Source: an uncultured Selenomonadales bacterium (lineage in GTDB: Bacteria; Bacillota; Negativicutes; Selenomonadales; Selenomonadaceae). Taken from it: 7,610 nucleotides of DNA. The notes under the pieces were generated by a model. It ran no database searches, was not told where the DNA came from, and saw nothing but the letters and a program-made list of their open reading frames with translations. The stretch lies in NCBI GenBank assembly GCA_937915725.1, contig CALGGV010000228.1, positions 1 through 7,610 on the forward strand. Reading direction: 5' to 3'. Position numbers and translations under genes: made by a program. Numbering within the stretch: position 1 is the stretch's first letter; each line of letters starts with the position of its first letter. This document shows positions 1 to 6,220 of the stretch, in pieces.

Positions 1-51
1 TTCTTTCAGCGATTCGGCAAGTATTTCTTTTGTAGTTTGTCGAATAATCAT
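1..51 (-). CDS. TetR/AcrR-type regulator, N-terminal fragment (cut by window edge)
   Basis: Only 17 codons are visible, reading MIIRQTTKEILAESLKE. The ATG directly follows the cyclase stop codon (TAAATG, no gap), so the two genes are very likely co-transcribed and translationally coupled. A start of the form 'R-x-T-K-E-I-L-A-E-S-L-K-E' is typical of the first helix before the helix-turn-helix of TetR/AcrR and DhaS-like regulators. From the family, it would be a DNA-binding repressor, perhaps of the MATE-cyclase unit beside it; that role is inference. With so few residues it could also be another protein that starts with an amphipathic helix. The rest lies beyond position 1. Confidence 0.5.
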   Translation of the reverse strand, partial: MIIRQTTKEILAESLKE

Positions 52-627
52 TTAATTAATTTCGGCAATGACTCGCGCAGGTAAGCCGCTGAAGCCTTTG
101 ACATTTACCGGGTAAACGTGAATTGTTAAATTTCCTTGCACGTTCAAAAGTTTATCCAAATTCACAAGATTTTCAACCACGAAAACATTTTTCTGCGCAC
201 AGAAATTATCTGCCTTGTTATGTTCGTCGCCGTGACGCAAGCCGCGCATATCAATCCCTATCATATGAATTTTTTTCTCAACAAGTTTTTCAATTACTTG
301 CCACGAAATTTGCGGAAATTTTTCGTTATAATCCAGCGTGCCGTAGTCATATTTTTCACTGACGCTCGTCCGCAGTAAAACAAAATCGCCCGCTTGAATT
401 TTTTCAAAGTCAATTTGTTCAACCGTAACTTCACCGATTCCCGCGCTGCTTACGTCAAAAATTACGCCGCGACTTTCGGTATAGTCAAGCGAAAAACTTT
501 TTCCCATTACGTCAAAATGTGTTCCCAAATGACCGGTTGACATTAAAATTTTGTCTTTGTCGTTAAATTGCTTAATCCAATTTTCAATTTTGCCGCGTGT
601 CAATTCGTAAGTTAAATCGACTTTCAT
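52..627 (-). CDS. Cyclase family protein (kynurenine-formamidase-like metal hydrolase)
   Basis: This 191-residue protein fits the cyclase/KynB-like family (about 200 residues), metal-dependent hydrolases that act on amide or ester bonds. The signature HLGTHFD lies at residues 33-39, with H33, H37 and D39 as likely metal ligands. A downstream RHGDEHNKAD stretch (H136) and VVENLVNLD (E152) match the second half of the metal site. KynB-type enzymes have His four residues after the Asp (HxxxHxDxxxH); here that position is K43, so the chemistry may differ from classical formamidases. No signal peptide is seen, so it is probably cytoplasmic. The ATG is set by GGAGG seven bases upstream. That SD lies in a duplicated copy of the MATE 3' end. 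The stop codon touches the TetR-like start. The substrate is unknown. Confidence 0.85.
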   Translation of the reverse strand: MKVDLTYELTRGKIENWIKQFNDKDKILMSTGHLGTHFDVMGKSFSLDYTESRGVIFDVSSAGIGEVTVEQIDFEKIQAGDFVLLRTSVSEKYDYGTLDYNEKFPQISWQVIEKLVEKKIHMIGIDMRGLRHGDEHNKADNFCAQKNVFVVENLVNLDKLLNVQGNLTIHVYPVNVKGFSGLPARVIAEIN

Positions 628-629
628 TT

Positions 630-664
630 TTAATCCTCCGTGTACAAACGTTTTATTTTTTTGT
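630..664 (-). repeat. 35-bp direct repeat, copy 1: remnant of the MATE gene 3' end
   Basis: It matches 1272-1306 at 33 of 35 positions. Read in the MATE frame it encodes KKIKRLYTED and a TAA stop, against KKLKRLYTED-stop in the real MATE C-terminus. Here it lies just after the fic stop codon and before the cyclase, where it is not translated as MATE but supplies the cyclase SD. The two mismatches are one silent change (CGT/CGC) and one Ile/Leu change. The likely origin is duplication when fic was inserted between MATE and cyclase. Confidence 0.85.
635..639 (-). promoter_or_regulatory. Shine-Dalgarno site of the cyclase gene, inside a repeat copy
   Basis: GGAGG on the minus strand, seven bases before the cyclase ATG. 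It lies within the 35-bp copy of the MATE 3' end, so the SD and the former MATE codons are the same bases. Confidence 0.8.
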
Positions 665-666
665 TG

Positions 667-1272
667 TCATAATTCCTCACTTCGATAAGCAAAATAATTT
701 TCATAAAAATAACTGGCGTCAAGCCCTTTCATAAAAATTTCTCTGTCATTAATTTTATCTGTCAAAGCGGCGGCAAGAATTTTTTTTATTTCGATGTCAT
801 TAATCGGACTGCGCTCCATTGCTTGAAGATAATTATTTTTGTCAACTTTGCTCCAGTCAATAACTTGTTGCAGTTCAACTTTCAAAATATGATCCAGCCA
901 AAGTCTCGTACTTCGCCCGTTGCCTTCGCGAAAAGGATGAGCCACATTCATTTCAACGTACTTTTCCAAAATTTCATTAAAATTTGACTGCGGCATTTTC
1001 TCGACACTTGCAACCGCCTCACTAAGATAAAGCACGGCGGCAAACCGAAAATTCCCCTTGCTTATATTTTCGTTGCGCAATTTTCCGGCAAAGTAATAAA
1101 TATCCTCAAATAATTTTTTGTGAATTTTTGCAAGCGTGTCGAAAGTTCCCGCTTTTTGCCTTTTAAAAAAATCGCCGCTCCAAAGTTCAATAGCTTTTTG
1201 TTTGCTGATTTTTTCTTCAAGCCGCGCCAATTCTATTTGATTTTCTATGTTGAATTTATTTTTTAGCGTCAT
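667..1272 (-). CDS. fic: Class III Fic protein adenylyltransferase
   Basis: A 201-residue Fic-domain enzyme that would transfer AMP from ATP to hydroxyl side chains of target proteins. The catalytic motif HPFREGNGR lies at residues 112-120 with H112 as catalytic base. NISKGNFRFA (69-78) corresponds to the target-docking flap. The protein closely resembles the single-domain Neisseria Fic recalled from memory: YVEMN before the motif, RSTRLWLD after it, YLQAMERSP at 148-156. The C-terminal helix carries SYFYEN (S187, E191), the [S/T]xxxE[G/N] self-inhibition motif, so it is class III and needs no separate antitoxin. Known class III targets include GyrB and the enzyme itself; the target here is not shown. 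ATG at 1272 is chosen because GGAGG lies four bases upstream and it overlaps the MATE stop by one base. A longer reading to 1374 only reuses MATE codons. Confidence 0.93.
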   Translation of the reverse strand: MTLKNKFNIENQIELARLEEKISKQKAIELWSGDFFKRQKAGTFDTLAKIHKKLFEDIYYFAGKLRNENISKGNFRFAAVLYLSEAVASVEKMPQSNFNEILEKYVEMNVAHPFREGNGRSTRLWLDHILKVELQQVIDWSKVDKNNYLQAMERSPINDIEIKKILAAALTDKINDREIFMKGLDASYFYENYFAYRSEEL

Positions 1273-1306
1273 TAATCCTCCGTGTACAAGCGTTTTAATT
1301 TTTTGT
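1272..1306 (-). repeat. 35-bp direct repeat, copy 2: MATE 3' end with the fic SD
   Basis: This is the source copy, which encodes the last residues of MATE (KKLKRLYTED) and its TAA. It contains GGAGG at 1277-1281, the SD for fic. Together with copy 1 (630-664) it flanks fic as a direct repeat with 642 bp from start to start. Recombination between the copies would remove fic cleanly and leave MATE followed by the cyclase with an intact SD. Confidence 0.85.
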
Positions 1307-2639
1307 GCGTTATCCAAAATGCAACGGCTAAAGGAATTGCCGCGCCAAGCCACGCCATTGGAGCCGCCAAACACGCGCCCAAAAATCCCCAGTACTCAAC
1401 CAAAACTACAGCCGCAACTATTCTCATTACCAATTCAACCGCGCCGGCGAAAGTTGGTACTAAGGCTTGTCCCAATCCCTGTAACGTAAATCTGAAAATG
1501 AACAGCAACGCCAACGCCCAGTAACTTAAGCCGTTGACTGTCAAAAATAATTGTCCGTATTCAACAATTTGATCTTGCCCTTCGCCGACAAAAAGTTTGA
1601 TAATTTCCGAGCCGAAAAAGATATTGAAAACTGCAACCGCCAAACTGAATGAACAACTCATCCAAACTGTTTTTTTTACGCCGTCATTAATTCTTTCAAA
1701 TTTTTGTGCGCCGAAATTTTGCGCCGTGTAAGCCGCTATCGCTACGCCAAATGACATCATCGGCATTACGGCGATTGAGTCAACCCTTTGTGCCGCCGCG
1801 TATGACGCAACCGCAACCGGTCCCAAGCCGTTCAATGCAATTTGTAAAACCACCGCGCCTATCGCTATGATTGACGATTGAAAACCCATTGGCAAGCCAA
1901 TTTTTAAATGTTGCCAAATAATTTTTTTGTCAAAGTGCCAGTCTTCCTTTTGTACATGCAGGAGCGGAATTTTTTTCTTAATGTAAATCGCGCAGATTAT
2001 ATTTCCCAGAATCAGTGAAACAATCGTAGCCTTAGCCGCGCCGGGTATTCCCAAATCCAACAAAATTATCGCCACAGGTTCAAGCGCAATATTTATACAA
2101 AGTGTAGTTGCTTGAATGATTGTCGGGGCGCGGCTGTCTCCCAATGCACGAATTAAATTTGACTGCATCTGCAACAAAACAAAGCCGCCGACGCCGCCAT
2201 AAATTATTACAATGAAACTGTAAGCATTATCCAAAATTTCCGGCGGTGTATCCATAAATATTAAAAGTTCCCGACAATAAATAACGCCGATTATCGCCAA
2301 AATTATTGACATTATCACAGATAAAACCGTACAAACAACGACGCTGTATCTTATACCCGCGTAATTTTTTGCGCCGAAACATTGACCGGTATAAATTGAA
2401 AAACCACTCGTTGCGCCCATTACAAAGCCCAACATTAAAAACATTAAACTGCCCGTACAACCGACAGCCGCCAATGCATCAACGCCCAAAAATCTACCAA
2501 CTATCAGCGTATCGACAAAGCCGAAAAGTTGTTGAAAAACATTGCCCGCCAATAACGGCAACGTAAAATAAAAAATCAGTTTCGCAGGCTCGCCTTCAGT
2601 TAAATCTTTGACGGCACTTTTCTTTTGTTCCTGTTCCAT
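1272..2639 (-). CDS. MATE family multidrug/metabolite efflux transporter
   Basis: A 455-residue integral membrane protein of usual MATE length (about 450, twelve membrane segments expected), exporting drugs or metabolites with Na+ or H+ influx. The N-terminal half shows the typical segment 'LPLLAGNVFQQLFGFVDT' followed by IVGRFLG and ALAAVG. The second half opens with IGLPMGFQSS and contains the repeat-half motif AYTAQNFGAQ. The start is ATG at 2639, giving MEQEQKKSAVKDLTEGEP, with AAAGGGTG upstream. An in-frame ATG at 2804 exists but would translate the heptad array and the neighbouring gene's 3' end, so it is rejected. The stop overlaps the fic ATG by one base. Substrate cannot be read from sequence. 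A link to the cyclase or the TetR-like regulator is plausible from the remnant MATE-cyclase junction. Confidence 0.93.
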   Translation of the reverse strand: MEQEQKKSAVKDLTEGEPAKLIFYFTLPLLAGNVFQQLFGFVDTLIVGRFLGVDALAAVGCTGSLMFLMLGFVMGATSGFSIYTGQCFGAKNYAGIRYSVVVCTVLSVIMSIILAIIGVIYCRELLIFMDTPPEILDNAYSFIVIIYGGVGGFVLLQMQSNLIRALGDSRAPTIIQATTLCINIALEPVAIILLDLGIPGAAKATIVSLILGNIICAIYIKKKIPLLHVQKEDWHFDKKIIWQHLKIGLPMGFQSSIIAIGAVVLQIALNGLGPVAVASYAAAQRVDSIAVMPMMSFGVAIAAYTAQNFGAQKFERINDGVKKTVWMSCSFSLAVAVFNIFFGSEIIKLFVGEGQDQIVEYGQLFLTVNGLSYWALALLFIFRFTLQGLGQALVPTFAGAVELVMRIVAAVVLVEYWGFLGACLAAPMAWLGAAIPLAVAFWITHKKLKRLYTED

Positions 2640-2655
2640 AACGAACACCCTTTTT

Positions 2656-2743
2656 AAGGCAGTAGGCAGTAGTAAAGAGGCAGTAGGGAATTGAAAAACT
2701 TTTGCCTCTTGCCTTATGCCTCTTGCCTTATGCCTTTTGCCTA
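2656..2743. repeat. Heptad array A with 15-bp core and complementary arms
   Basis: It lies between the adenosyltransferase stop and the MATE SD. On the plus strand GGCAGTA-type heptads lead to the core GGGAATTGAAAAACT (2686-2700), followed by six NNNTGCC heptads (TTTTGCC, TCTTGCC, TTATGCC types) and the stop codon. The arms are largely complementary, so the transcript could fold into a long imperfect hairpin. The core reappears exactly, in reverse orientation, in array B. The TAG stop of the adenosyltransferase is the array's first triplet on the coding strand (TAGGCAAAAGG). No clear run of U follows, so it is not a classical terminator. Confidence 0.85.
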
Positions 2744-3265
2744 AACTAAGACAGCCGCTTTTTTTGCGGAAAAATGTTCCTCGACGCGCATTAACATAAA
2801 ACAATAATCGGACAGGCGATTCAAAAATAAGCCGTCGATGCTGTGAACTGCCTCAAGTCTTGCAAGTGAATAAAAATTTCTTTCTGCGCGACGAATTACG
2901 GTACGCGCCAAATCCAACATTGCGCCCGCCTTTGTATCGCCGGGAATTACAAAATTTTTCAGCGGTGGTAAATTTTTATCCATTTCGTCCATTTCGTCCT
3001 CAAGTTGTTTAACGTCAGATTCTGTAATTTTGGCGGGGCGGTTTAAGCTTGCAAGATCCGCCATTAAGCGTGGCAAAATTTTTTGTAAGTCATAAATTTT
3101 TTGTTTAACGGCGGGAATTTCGGAAAAAGCGCGCGCCATTGCAAGTGCGGAATTTGCCTCATCAACTGCGCCGTAAGTTCCAACGCGGGGAGTATCTTTG
3201 TTGATTCTTTCGCCGGTAAAAAGTGAAGTTTCGCCCGCGTCGCCTGTTTTAGTATAAATTTTCAT
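2741..3265 (-). CDS. pduO: PduO-type cob(I)yrinic acid a,c-diamide / cob(I)alamin adenosyltransferase
   Basis: A 174-residue enzyme that moves the 5'-deoxyadenosyl group of ATP onto cob(I)alamin to make coenzyme B12. The family's ATP site is intact: TKTGDAGETSLFTGER at residues 5-20, VDEANS at 34-39, RTVIRRAER at 121-129, and FLNRLSDYCF at 147-156. The symbol marks the PduO family, not membership of a pdu operon; no diol-utilisation or microcompartment gene is here. ATG at 3265 lies three bases after the ndk stop, with GGAGC overlapping the ndk 3' end as SD, so the two genes are probably coupled. The C-terminus ends in AAVLV with its TAG formed at the edge of heptad array A. It is probably cytoplasmic. 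Confidence 0.92.
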   Translation of the reverse strand: MKIYTKTGDAGETSLFTGERINKDTPRVGTYGAVDEANSALAMARAFSEIPAVKQKIYDLQKILPRLMADLASLNRPAKITESDVKQLEDEMDEMDKNLPPLKNFVIPGDTKAGAMLDLARTVIRRAERNFYSLARLEAVHSIDGLFLNRLSDYCFMLMRVEEHFSAKKAAVLV

Positions 3266-3268
3266 TGT

Positions 3269-3688
3269 TTACGCTCCAAACTGTTCAATTTCGCTGAAAA
3301 AGATTTTAATTTCACGGGCGGCACTTTCGGGGCTGTCGGAGGCGTGCACTGCATTTTTTGTAACACTTTCAGCAAAAAGTTTTCTGATTGTACCTTCAGC
3401 CGCCTTAGCGGGATTGGTTGCGCCGTTAATTTCACGAACTTTTGAAATTGCGTTATCGCCGCCGAGTATCAATGCCATTAAGGGCGCGCTTGTCATAAAT
3501 TCTACAAGGTCGGGGTAAAAAGGTTTTTCTACGTGTTCGGCGTAGTGAATCGCTGCAATTTTTTTATCCATTTGCATAACTTTTGCCGCCACGATTTTTA
3601 AGCCTTCGTCTTCGTAGCGTTTCAAAATATCGCCCGTGTGATTTTTGCCGAATGCATCCGGCTTGATAAGTACCAAAGTTTTTTCCAT
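3269..3688 (-). CDS. ndk: Nucleoside-diphosphate kinase
   Basis: A 139-residue cytoplasmic enzyme, the normal family length, that balances NTP pools by passing the gamma-phosphate of ATP to NDPs through a phosphohistidine. LVLIKPDAF (5-13) is the N-terminal family motif, GATNPAKAAEGTIR (89-102) the nucleotide-binding segment, and NAVHASDSPESAAREI (112-127) holds the active histidine H115. The usual HGSDS reads HASDS here, a mild change. The start is ATG at 3688, preceded by GGAGG at 3697-3701 with eight bases between. An upstream in-frame ATG at 3733 would add translated heptad array and is rejected. It is followed after three bases by the adenosyltransferase. Confidence 0.96.
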   Translation of the reverse strand: MEKTLVLIKPDAFGKNHTGDILKRYEDEGLKIVAAKVMQMDKKIAAIHYAEHVEKPFYPDLVEFMTSAPLMALILGGDNAISKVREINGATNPAKAAEGTIRKLFAESVTKNAVHASDSPESAAREIKIFFSEIEQFGA

Positions 3689-3710
3689 TTTTTTAACCTC
3701 CAATTTAGTG

Positions 3711-3781
3711 ATTAGGCAAAAGGCAGTAGGCAATAGTTTTTCAATTCCCTTTTGCCCCTTGCCTTAATGCCTCTTGCCTTA
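3711..3781. repeat. Heptad array B with inverted core and complementary arms
   Basis: On the plus strand the left arm holds three heptads (AGGCAAA, AGGCAGT, AGGCAAT), then the core AGTTTTTCAATTCCC at 3735-3749, then TTTTGCC, CCTTGCC, TTAATGCC (one 8-mer) and TCTTGCC. The core is the exact reverse complement of that in array A (2686-2700), so A and B are one element type in opposite orientations. The two arms pair imperfectly over about 25 bases. The TAA stop of the upstream exported protein (3779-3781) forms the array's last bases. Confidence 0.85.
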
Positions 3782-4297
3782 ATATTCGGGTGTTTGCTGA
3801 TTTAATTCAATAGCGGTAACTGTTCCATTGTTTACAATAACAGAAAGAATATATTTTGTATCTTCGTCAACAGGTTCAGACCAACTGTATTTTGTACCGC
3901 TCCATTTGTAGTAAAAATATTTTTCATTGGGGTTTATAGGTTTTTCCCGCGTTACAGTTTTATAATCGTCACCGTAAATTTCAATAACTTTGCTGATAGG
4001 CATACCAACATAAACGCCAGCGGGAGTTTTCCAGCCGTTGTTGGCGGTTGTTACAATGTAGCGAACTTTTTTACCCAAAAATCCAATTTCAATATTGTCG
4101 CCGTATTTTATAACGTCAGAAACAAGTTGCGCCCAACCGCCGGGCTTGCTTGTCGGTTCGCCGTAAATTTTGATAACTTCGCTGTAATTATTGTCTAAAG
4201 TCAAGCCGCCCAAGCCGAAATCTGCGCGATTCATTGCAAAACAAGTATTAAAGAAAATTGACACAGTTAAAATTGCCGCCATAAAAAATTTTTTCAT
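3779..4297 (-). CDS. Exported protein with two SmpA/BamE-like repeats, function unknown
   Basis: A 172-residue protein with a clear signal peptide: MKK, a hydrophobic core (residues 4-19) and a likely cleavage after CFA (residue 21). The Cys at 19 is not in a good lipobox, so a lipoprotein is less likely. The mature part has two related segments, 'GGLTLDNNYSEVIKIYGEP' (30-48) and 'GVYVGMPISKVIEIYGDD' (94-111). This is the 'G-hydrophobic-x-hydrophobic-G-x-x-x-x-x-V-x-x-x-Y-G' pattern of SmpA/OmlA/BamE-like domains, which occur in cell-envelope and inhibitor-like proteins. A specific function is not recognised. ATG at 4297 has GGAAGGAA upstream. Arrays B and C bound the gene on both sides. An envelope location is inferred, and a BamE-like fold would fit a diderm cell. 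Confidence 0.8.
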   Translation of the reverse strand: MKKFFMAAILTVSIFFNTCFAMNRADFGLGGLTLDNNYSEVIKIYGEPTSKPGGWAQLVSDVIKYGDNIEIGFLGKKVRYIVTTANNGWKTPAGVYVGMPISKVIEIYGDDYKTVTREKPINPNEKYFYYKWSGTKYSWSEPVDEDTKYILSVIVNNGTVTAIELNQQTPEY

Positions 4298-4318
4298 AAA
4301 AATTCCTTCCCAAAATTC

Positions 4319-4346
4319 TACTCCCTAACCACTAACCCCTATTCCC
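4319..4346. repeat. Heptad array C (TANNCCC units)
   Basis: Four contiguous 7-bp units on the plus strand: TACTCCC, TAACCAC, TAACCCC, TATTCCC. On the coding strand these read as GGGNNTA-like units, each bringing a TA-G stop step. The last codons of the lpdD-like gene (LGNRG and TAG) are encoded in the array. No complementary arm is present, so a hairpin is not expected. Confidence 0.75.
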
Positions 4347-4691
4347 TAAATTGCAAGCGTCAACAACTTCTTGAATTTGTGCAGGCGTCAAATTATCGCA
4401 ATGAAAGCCGCCCGCGCAAACTGTAACCGCGTTGTATTTCCTGCAAAAACTTTCTGCCAAATACCGGCAAATTTTCTCGTCCTTGTGTCCAACAACATTT
4501 AAAACGGATGAAGTACAACTAATTTCTGTATCGTCGCGCAGGGAAGGGCGCGGAATTGCCAAAACTGCGCTGCCAATGTGCGGTTTATCGCCGCCTATAA
4601 CCAAAATTAAAATATCTTCACCGACTGATTTTATTTCAATCTTCAATTCGGCAAATGAAAGTTGCCTTTCTATAATTTGATTTTCTACCAT
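4332..4691 (-). CDS. lpdD: LpdD-like small subunit / prenylated-flavin chaperone of UbiD-type decarboxylase
   Basis: A 119-residue protein matching, from memory, the small LpdD/YclD-type partner encoded beside LpdC/YclC decarboxylases. Shared features are the 'GGDKPHIG' block (33-40) followed by IPRPSL, the VGHKDEK stretch, and the FHCDNLT segment near the end, in the usual order. In this family it is thought to help the decarboxylase acquire or mature its prenylated FMN. It directly follows the decarboxylase gene, which supports the call. ATG at 4691 has AAGGA six bases upstream, and those bases belong to heptad array D. The last residues (LGNRG) and TAG are encoded by heptad array C, so the C-terminus may be a repeat-derived extension. 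No signal peptide, so cytoplasmic. Confidence 0.8.
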   Translation of the reverse strand: MVENQIIERQLSFAELKIEIKSVGEDILILVIGGDKPHIGSAVLAIPRPSLRDDTEISCTSSVLNVVGHKDEKICRYLAESFCRKYNAVTVCAGGFHCDNLTPAQIQEVVDACNLGNRG

Positions 4692-4697
4692 AAAAAA

Positions 4698-4732
4698 TCC
4701 TTAATCCTTAGCCCTTAACCCTTAGTCCTTAT
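4698..4732. repeat. Heptad array D joining decarboxylase stop and lpdD SD
   Basis: Five perfect-length 7-bp units on the plus strand: TCCTTAA, TCCTTAG, CCCTTAA, CCCTTAG, TCCTTAT (consensus YCCTTAR). On the coding strand each unit holds TAA or TA plus AGG. The first unit supplies the decarboxylase codons YKD, the TAA at 4724-4722 ends that gene, and the last unit (AAGGA) is the SD of the lpdD-like gene. The array fills the whole gap between the two genes. Confidence 0.85.
4699..4703 (-). promoter_or_regulatory. Shine-Dalgarno site of the lpdD-like gene, made by the last heptad of array D
   Basis: AAGGA on the minus strand followed by six T and then ATG. It is the only SD-like stretch at suitable distance, and it belongs to array D. 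Confidence 0.65.
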
Positions 4733-6194
4733 AATCTGGAATCCATTTGCGCGGGTCGACTTCCAAAAAGGGTGCGCGTTTAAATTTTTCCTTCATATCA
4801 AAGGGAACTGTACAATCAAAAATAGTTTTGCAGGAAATTCCAATATCACGAATTGATGGGGAATATTGCGGATTTGAACTAGGATCCAGCGGATGACAGC
4901 GCACGCCCGGGATTGTTATAATATCCCTGTCGCCTTGAAAACGCGTATTCATTGCCCAAAGTACGTCGTTTGTGTCGAAAATGTCAACGTCTTCATCAAC
5001 CAAAATAACGTGCTTAAGTTCAGGGAACGCCGAAAACGCCAATAACGCCGCCTGTCGTTGCTTGCCTTCGTCAATGTGATTTTTTTTGACACATTGCAGA
5101 ATTGCCATATACTTGCCGCCGCCTGCGCGATGAGAATAAACATTTTTGACTTTGCCGGGCAGTGCCTTATCCAACAAATTTAAAATTGAAGCCTCCGTCG
5201 GAATCCCCGCCATATTGACGTGCTCTTCTGAAGGACCAATGCAAGTTTGCATAATTGGATTTTTTCTGTGAGTAATAGCCTTGACTTTCAACAGCCAGCA
5301 TTCGTGCGAGGCGGGACCGTCATAACCTGGAAATTCAGGCATTGCAAAGCCGGTATGTGTATTTTGGTCTTCAATGACGTTGTTGCTTGCCGGTAAAATT
5401 TCGCCTTCAATAACGTATTCAGCATTTGCGATACAATTTTCTTTAATTGTCAGGCAATGTGCAAGTTCGACGGCTTTTTTTCTAAGTGCGCCGGCGATTG
5501 AAAGTTCATTAAAGCCGAGCGGCGTTGTAGGCGGCTCAAAACAACTTGTAACAGAAATTGCGGGGTCAACGCCTATTGAAACTGAAATTGGCAACGGCTG
5601 ATTTAATTCGGTTGCACGCTCCGCCATTGCGCCTATATGACGCGAGCCCGGCTGTAAAAATATTGACAGTTCGTCTTTTTTCTGTATGCACATTCTGTGA
5701 ATTGTAACGTCTGAAAGTCCCGTGTCGGGGTGCGTTGCGTAACACATTCCCAGCGTTATATAAGGTCCCGCGTCTTGCGGCGTATTCGTAGGCGCGGGCA
5801 AAAGTTTAAATAAATCAAAATCTGCGTCGGTTGCAAGGTGTACAATTTCTTGAACGGGGGCTTTTCCTTCGACAACAACCGGCTGAATGGGATTATTTGC
5901 GCAGTCTTTGATTAAGTGTCCGAGTTCTTCTTTCTTGCAACCGAAAAGTTTTGCAACGCGCTCGCGGCTTGCCATTAAACCAATTACAACGCTTGCATTT
6001 TGAAAACCTTTGATATTGTGAAAAATCATTGCAGGACCGTCAATCGTAGTTGGACGCGCAACAGTGCCGCCCGCTCCAATGTAACGATAAACGCCCGAAA
6101 GTTCAGCCGCAGGATTTACCTCAACTTCAGTTTCAATCAGCTGATTTGGAATTTTGCGCAGAAAATCAAGCGCGCTCCTTAAACTGTCTACCAT
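4722..6194 (-). CDS. lpdC: UbiD-family decarboxylase, gallate/hydroxybenzoate type (LpdC-like)
   Basis: A 490-residue cytoplasmic decarboxylase using prenylated FMN and a divalent metal to remove CO2, reversibly, from aromatic acids. The family's LpdC/YclC branch is recognised by 'SGVYRYIGAGGTVARP' (33-48), 'APTNTPQDAGPYIT' (134-147), 'MPEFPGYDG' (285-293), 'GPSEEHVNMAGIPTEASIL' (320-338) and 'ILVDEDVDIFD' (397-407). Aligned from memory with fungal Fdc1, D162/R167, H186 and E230 fall where the metal and cofactor ligands lie, and E287 near the catalytic acid. This branch acts on gallate, protocatechuate, vanillate or 4-hydroxybenzoate; which one cannot be read here. ATG at 6194 has AAGGCGGTG upstream. 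The LpdD partner follows directly, but no UbiX/LpdB is present. Codons for YKD and the stop lie in array D. A paired 36-bp repeat lies just upstream. Confidence 0.93.
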   Translation of the reverse strand: MVDSLRSALDFLRKIPNQLIETEVEVNPAAELSGVYRYIGAGGTVARPTTIDGPAMIFHNIKGFQNASVVIGLMASRERVAKLFGCKKEELGHLIKDCANNPIQPVVVEGKAPVQEIVHLATDADFDLFKLLPAPTNTPQDAGPYITLGMCYATHPDTGLSDVTIHRMCIQKKDELSIFLQPGSRHIGAMAERATELNQPLPISVSIGVDPAISVTSCFEPPTTPLGFNELSIAGALRKKAVELAHCLTIKENCIANAEYVIEGEILPASNNVIEDQNTHTGFAMPEFPGYDGPASHECWLLKVKAITHRKNPIMQTCIGPSEEHVNMAGIPTEASILNLLDKALPGKVKNVYSHRAGGGKYMAILQCVKKNHIDEGKQRQAALLAFSAFPELKHVILVDEDVDIFDTNDVLWAMNTRFQGDRDIITIPGVRCHPLDPSSNPQYSPSIRDIGISCKTIFDCTVPFDMKEKFKRAPFLEVDPRKWIPDYKD

Positions 6195-6220
6195 TTTAAC
6201 ACCGCCTTTTGATTCTTTAG

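Noticed and set aside
1273..1374. Longer fic start
   Set aside because: The extra residues are MATE codons read out of frame and do not resemble Fic; the ATG at 1272 has a good SD.
2227..2460. Minus-strand frame inside MATE
   Set aside because: Shadow of the MATE gene in another frame with no family likeness.
2656..2743. Array A as a Rho-independent terminator
   Set aside because: The possible hairpin is long, AT-mixed and imperfect and is not followed by a U-run in the transcript direction.
2640..2804. N-terminal extension of the MATE gene to an ATG at 2804
   Set aside because: It would translate array A and overlap the adenosyltransferase 3' end; family start and SD support 2639.
3689..3733. 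Longer ndk start
   Set aside because: The added residues come from the heptad array, and GGAGG sits before the internal ATG that begins the conserved N-terminus.
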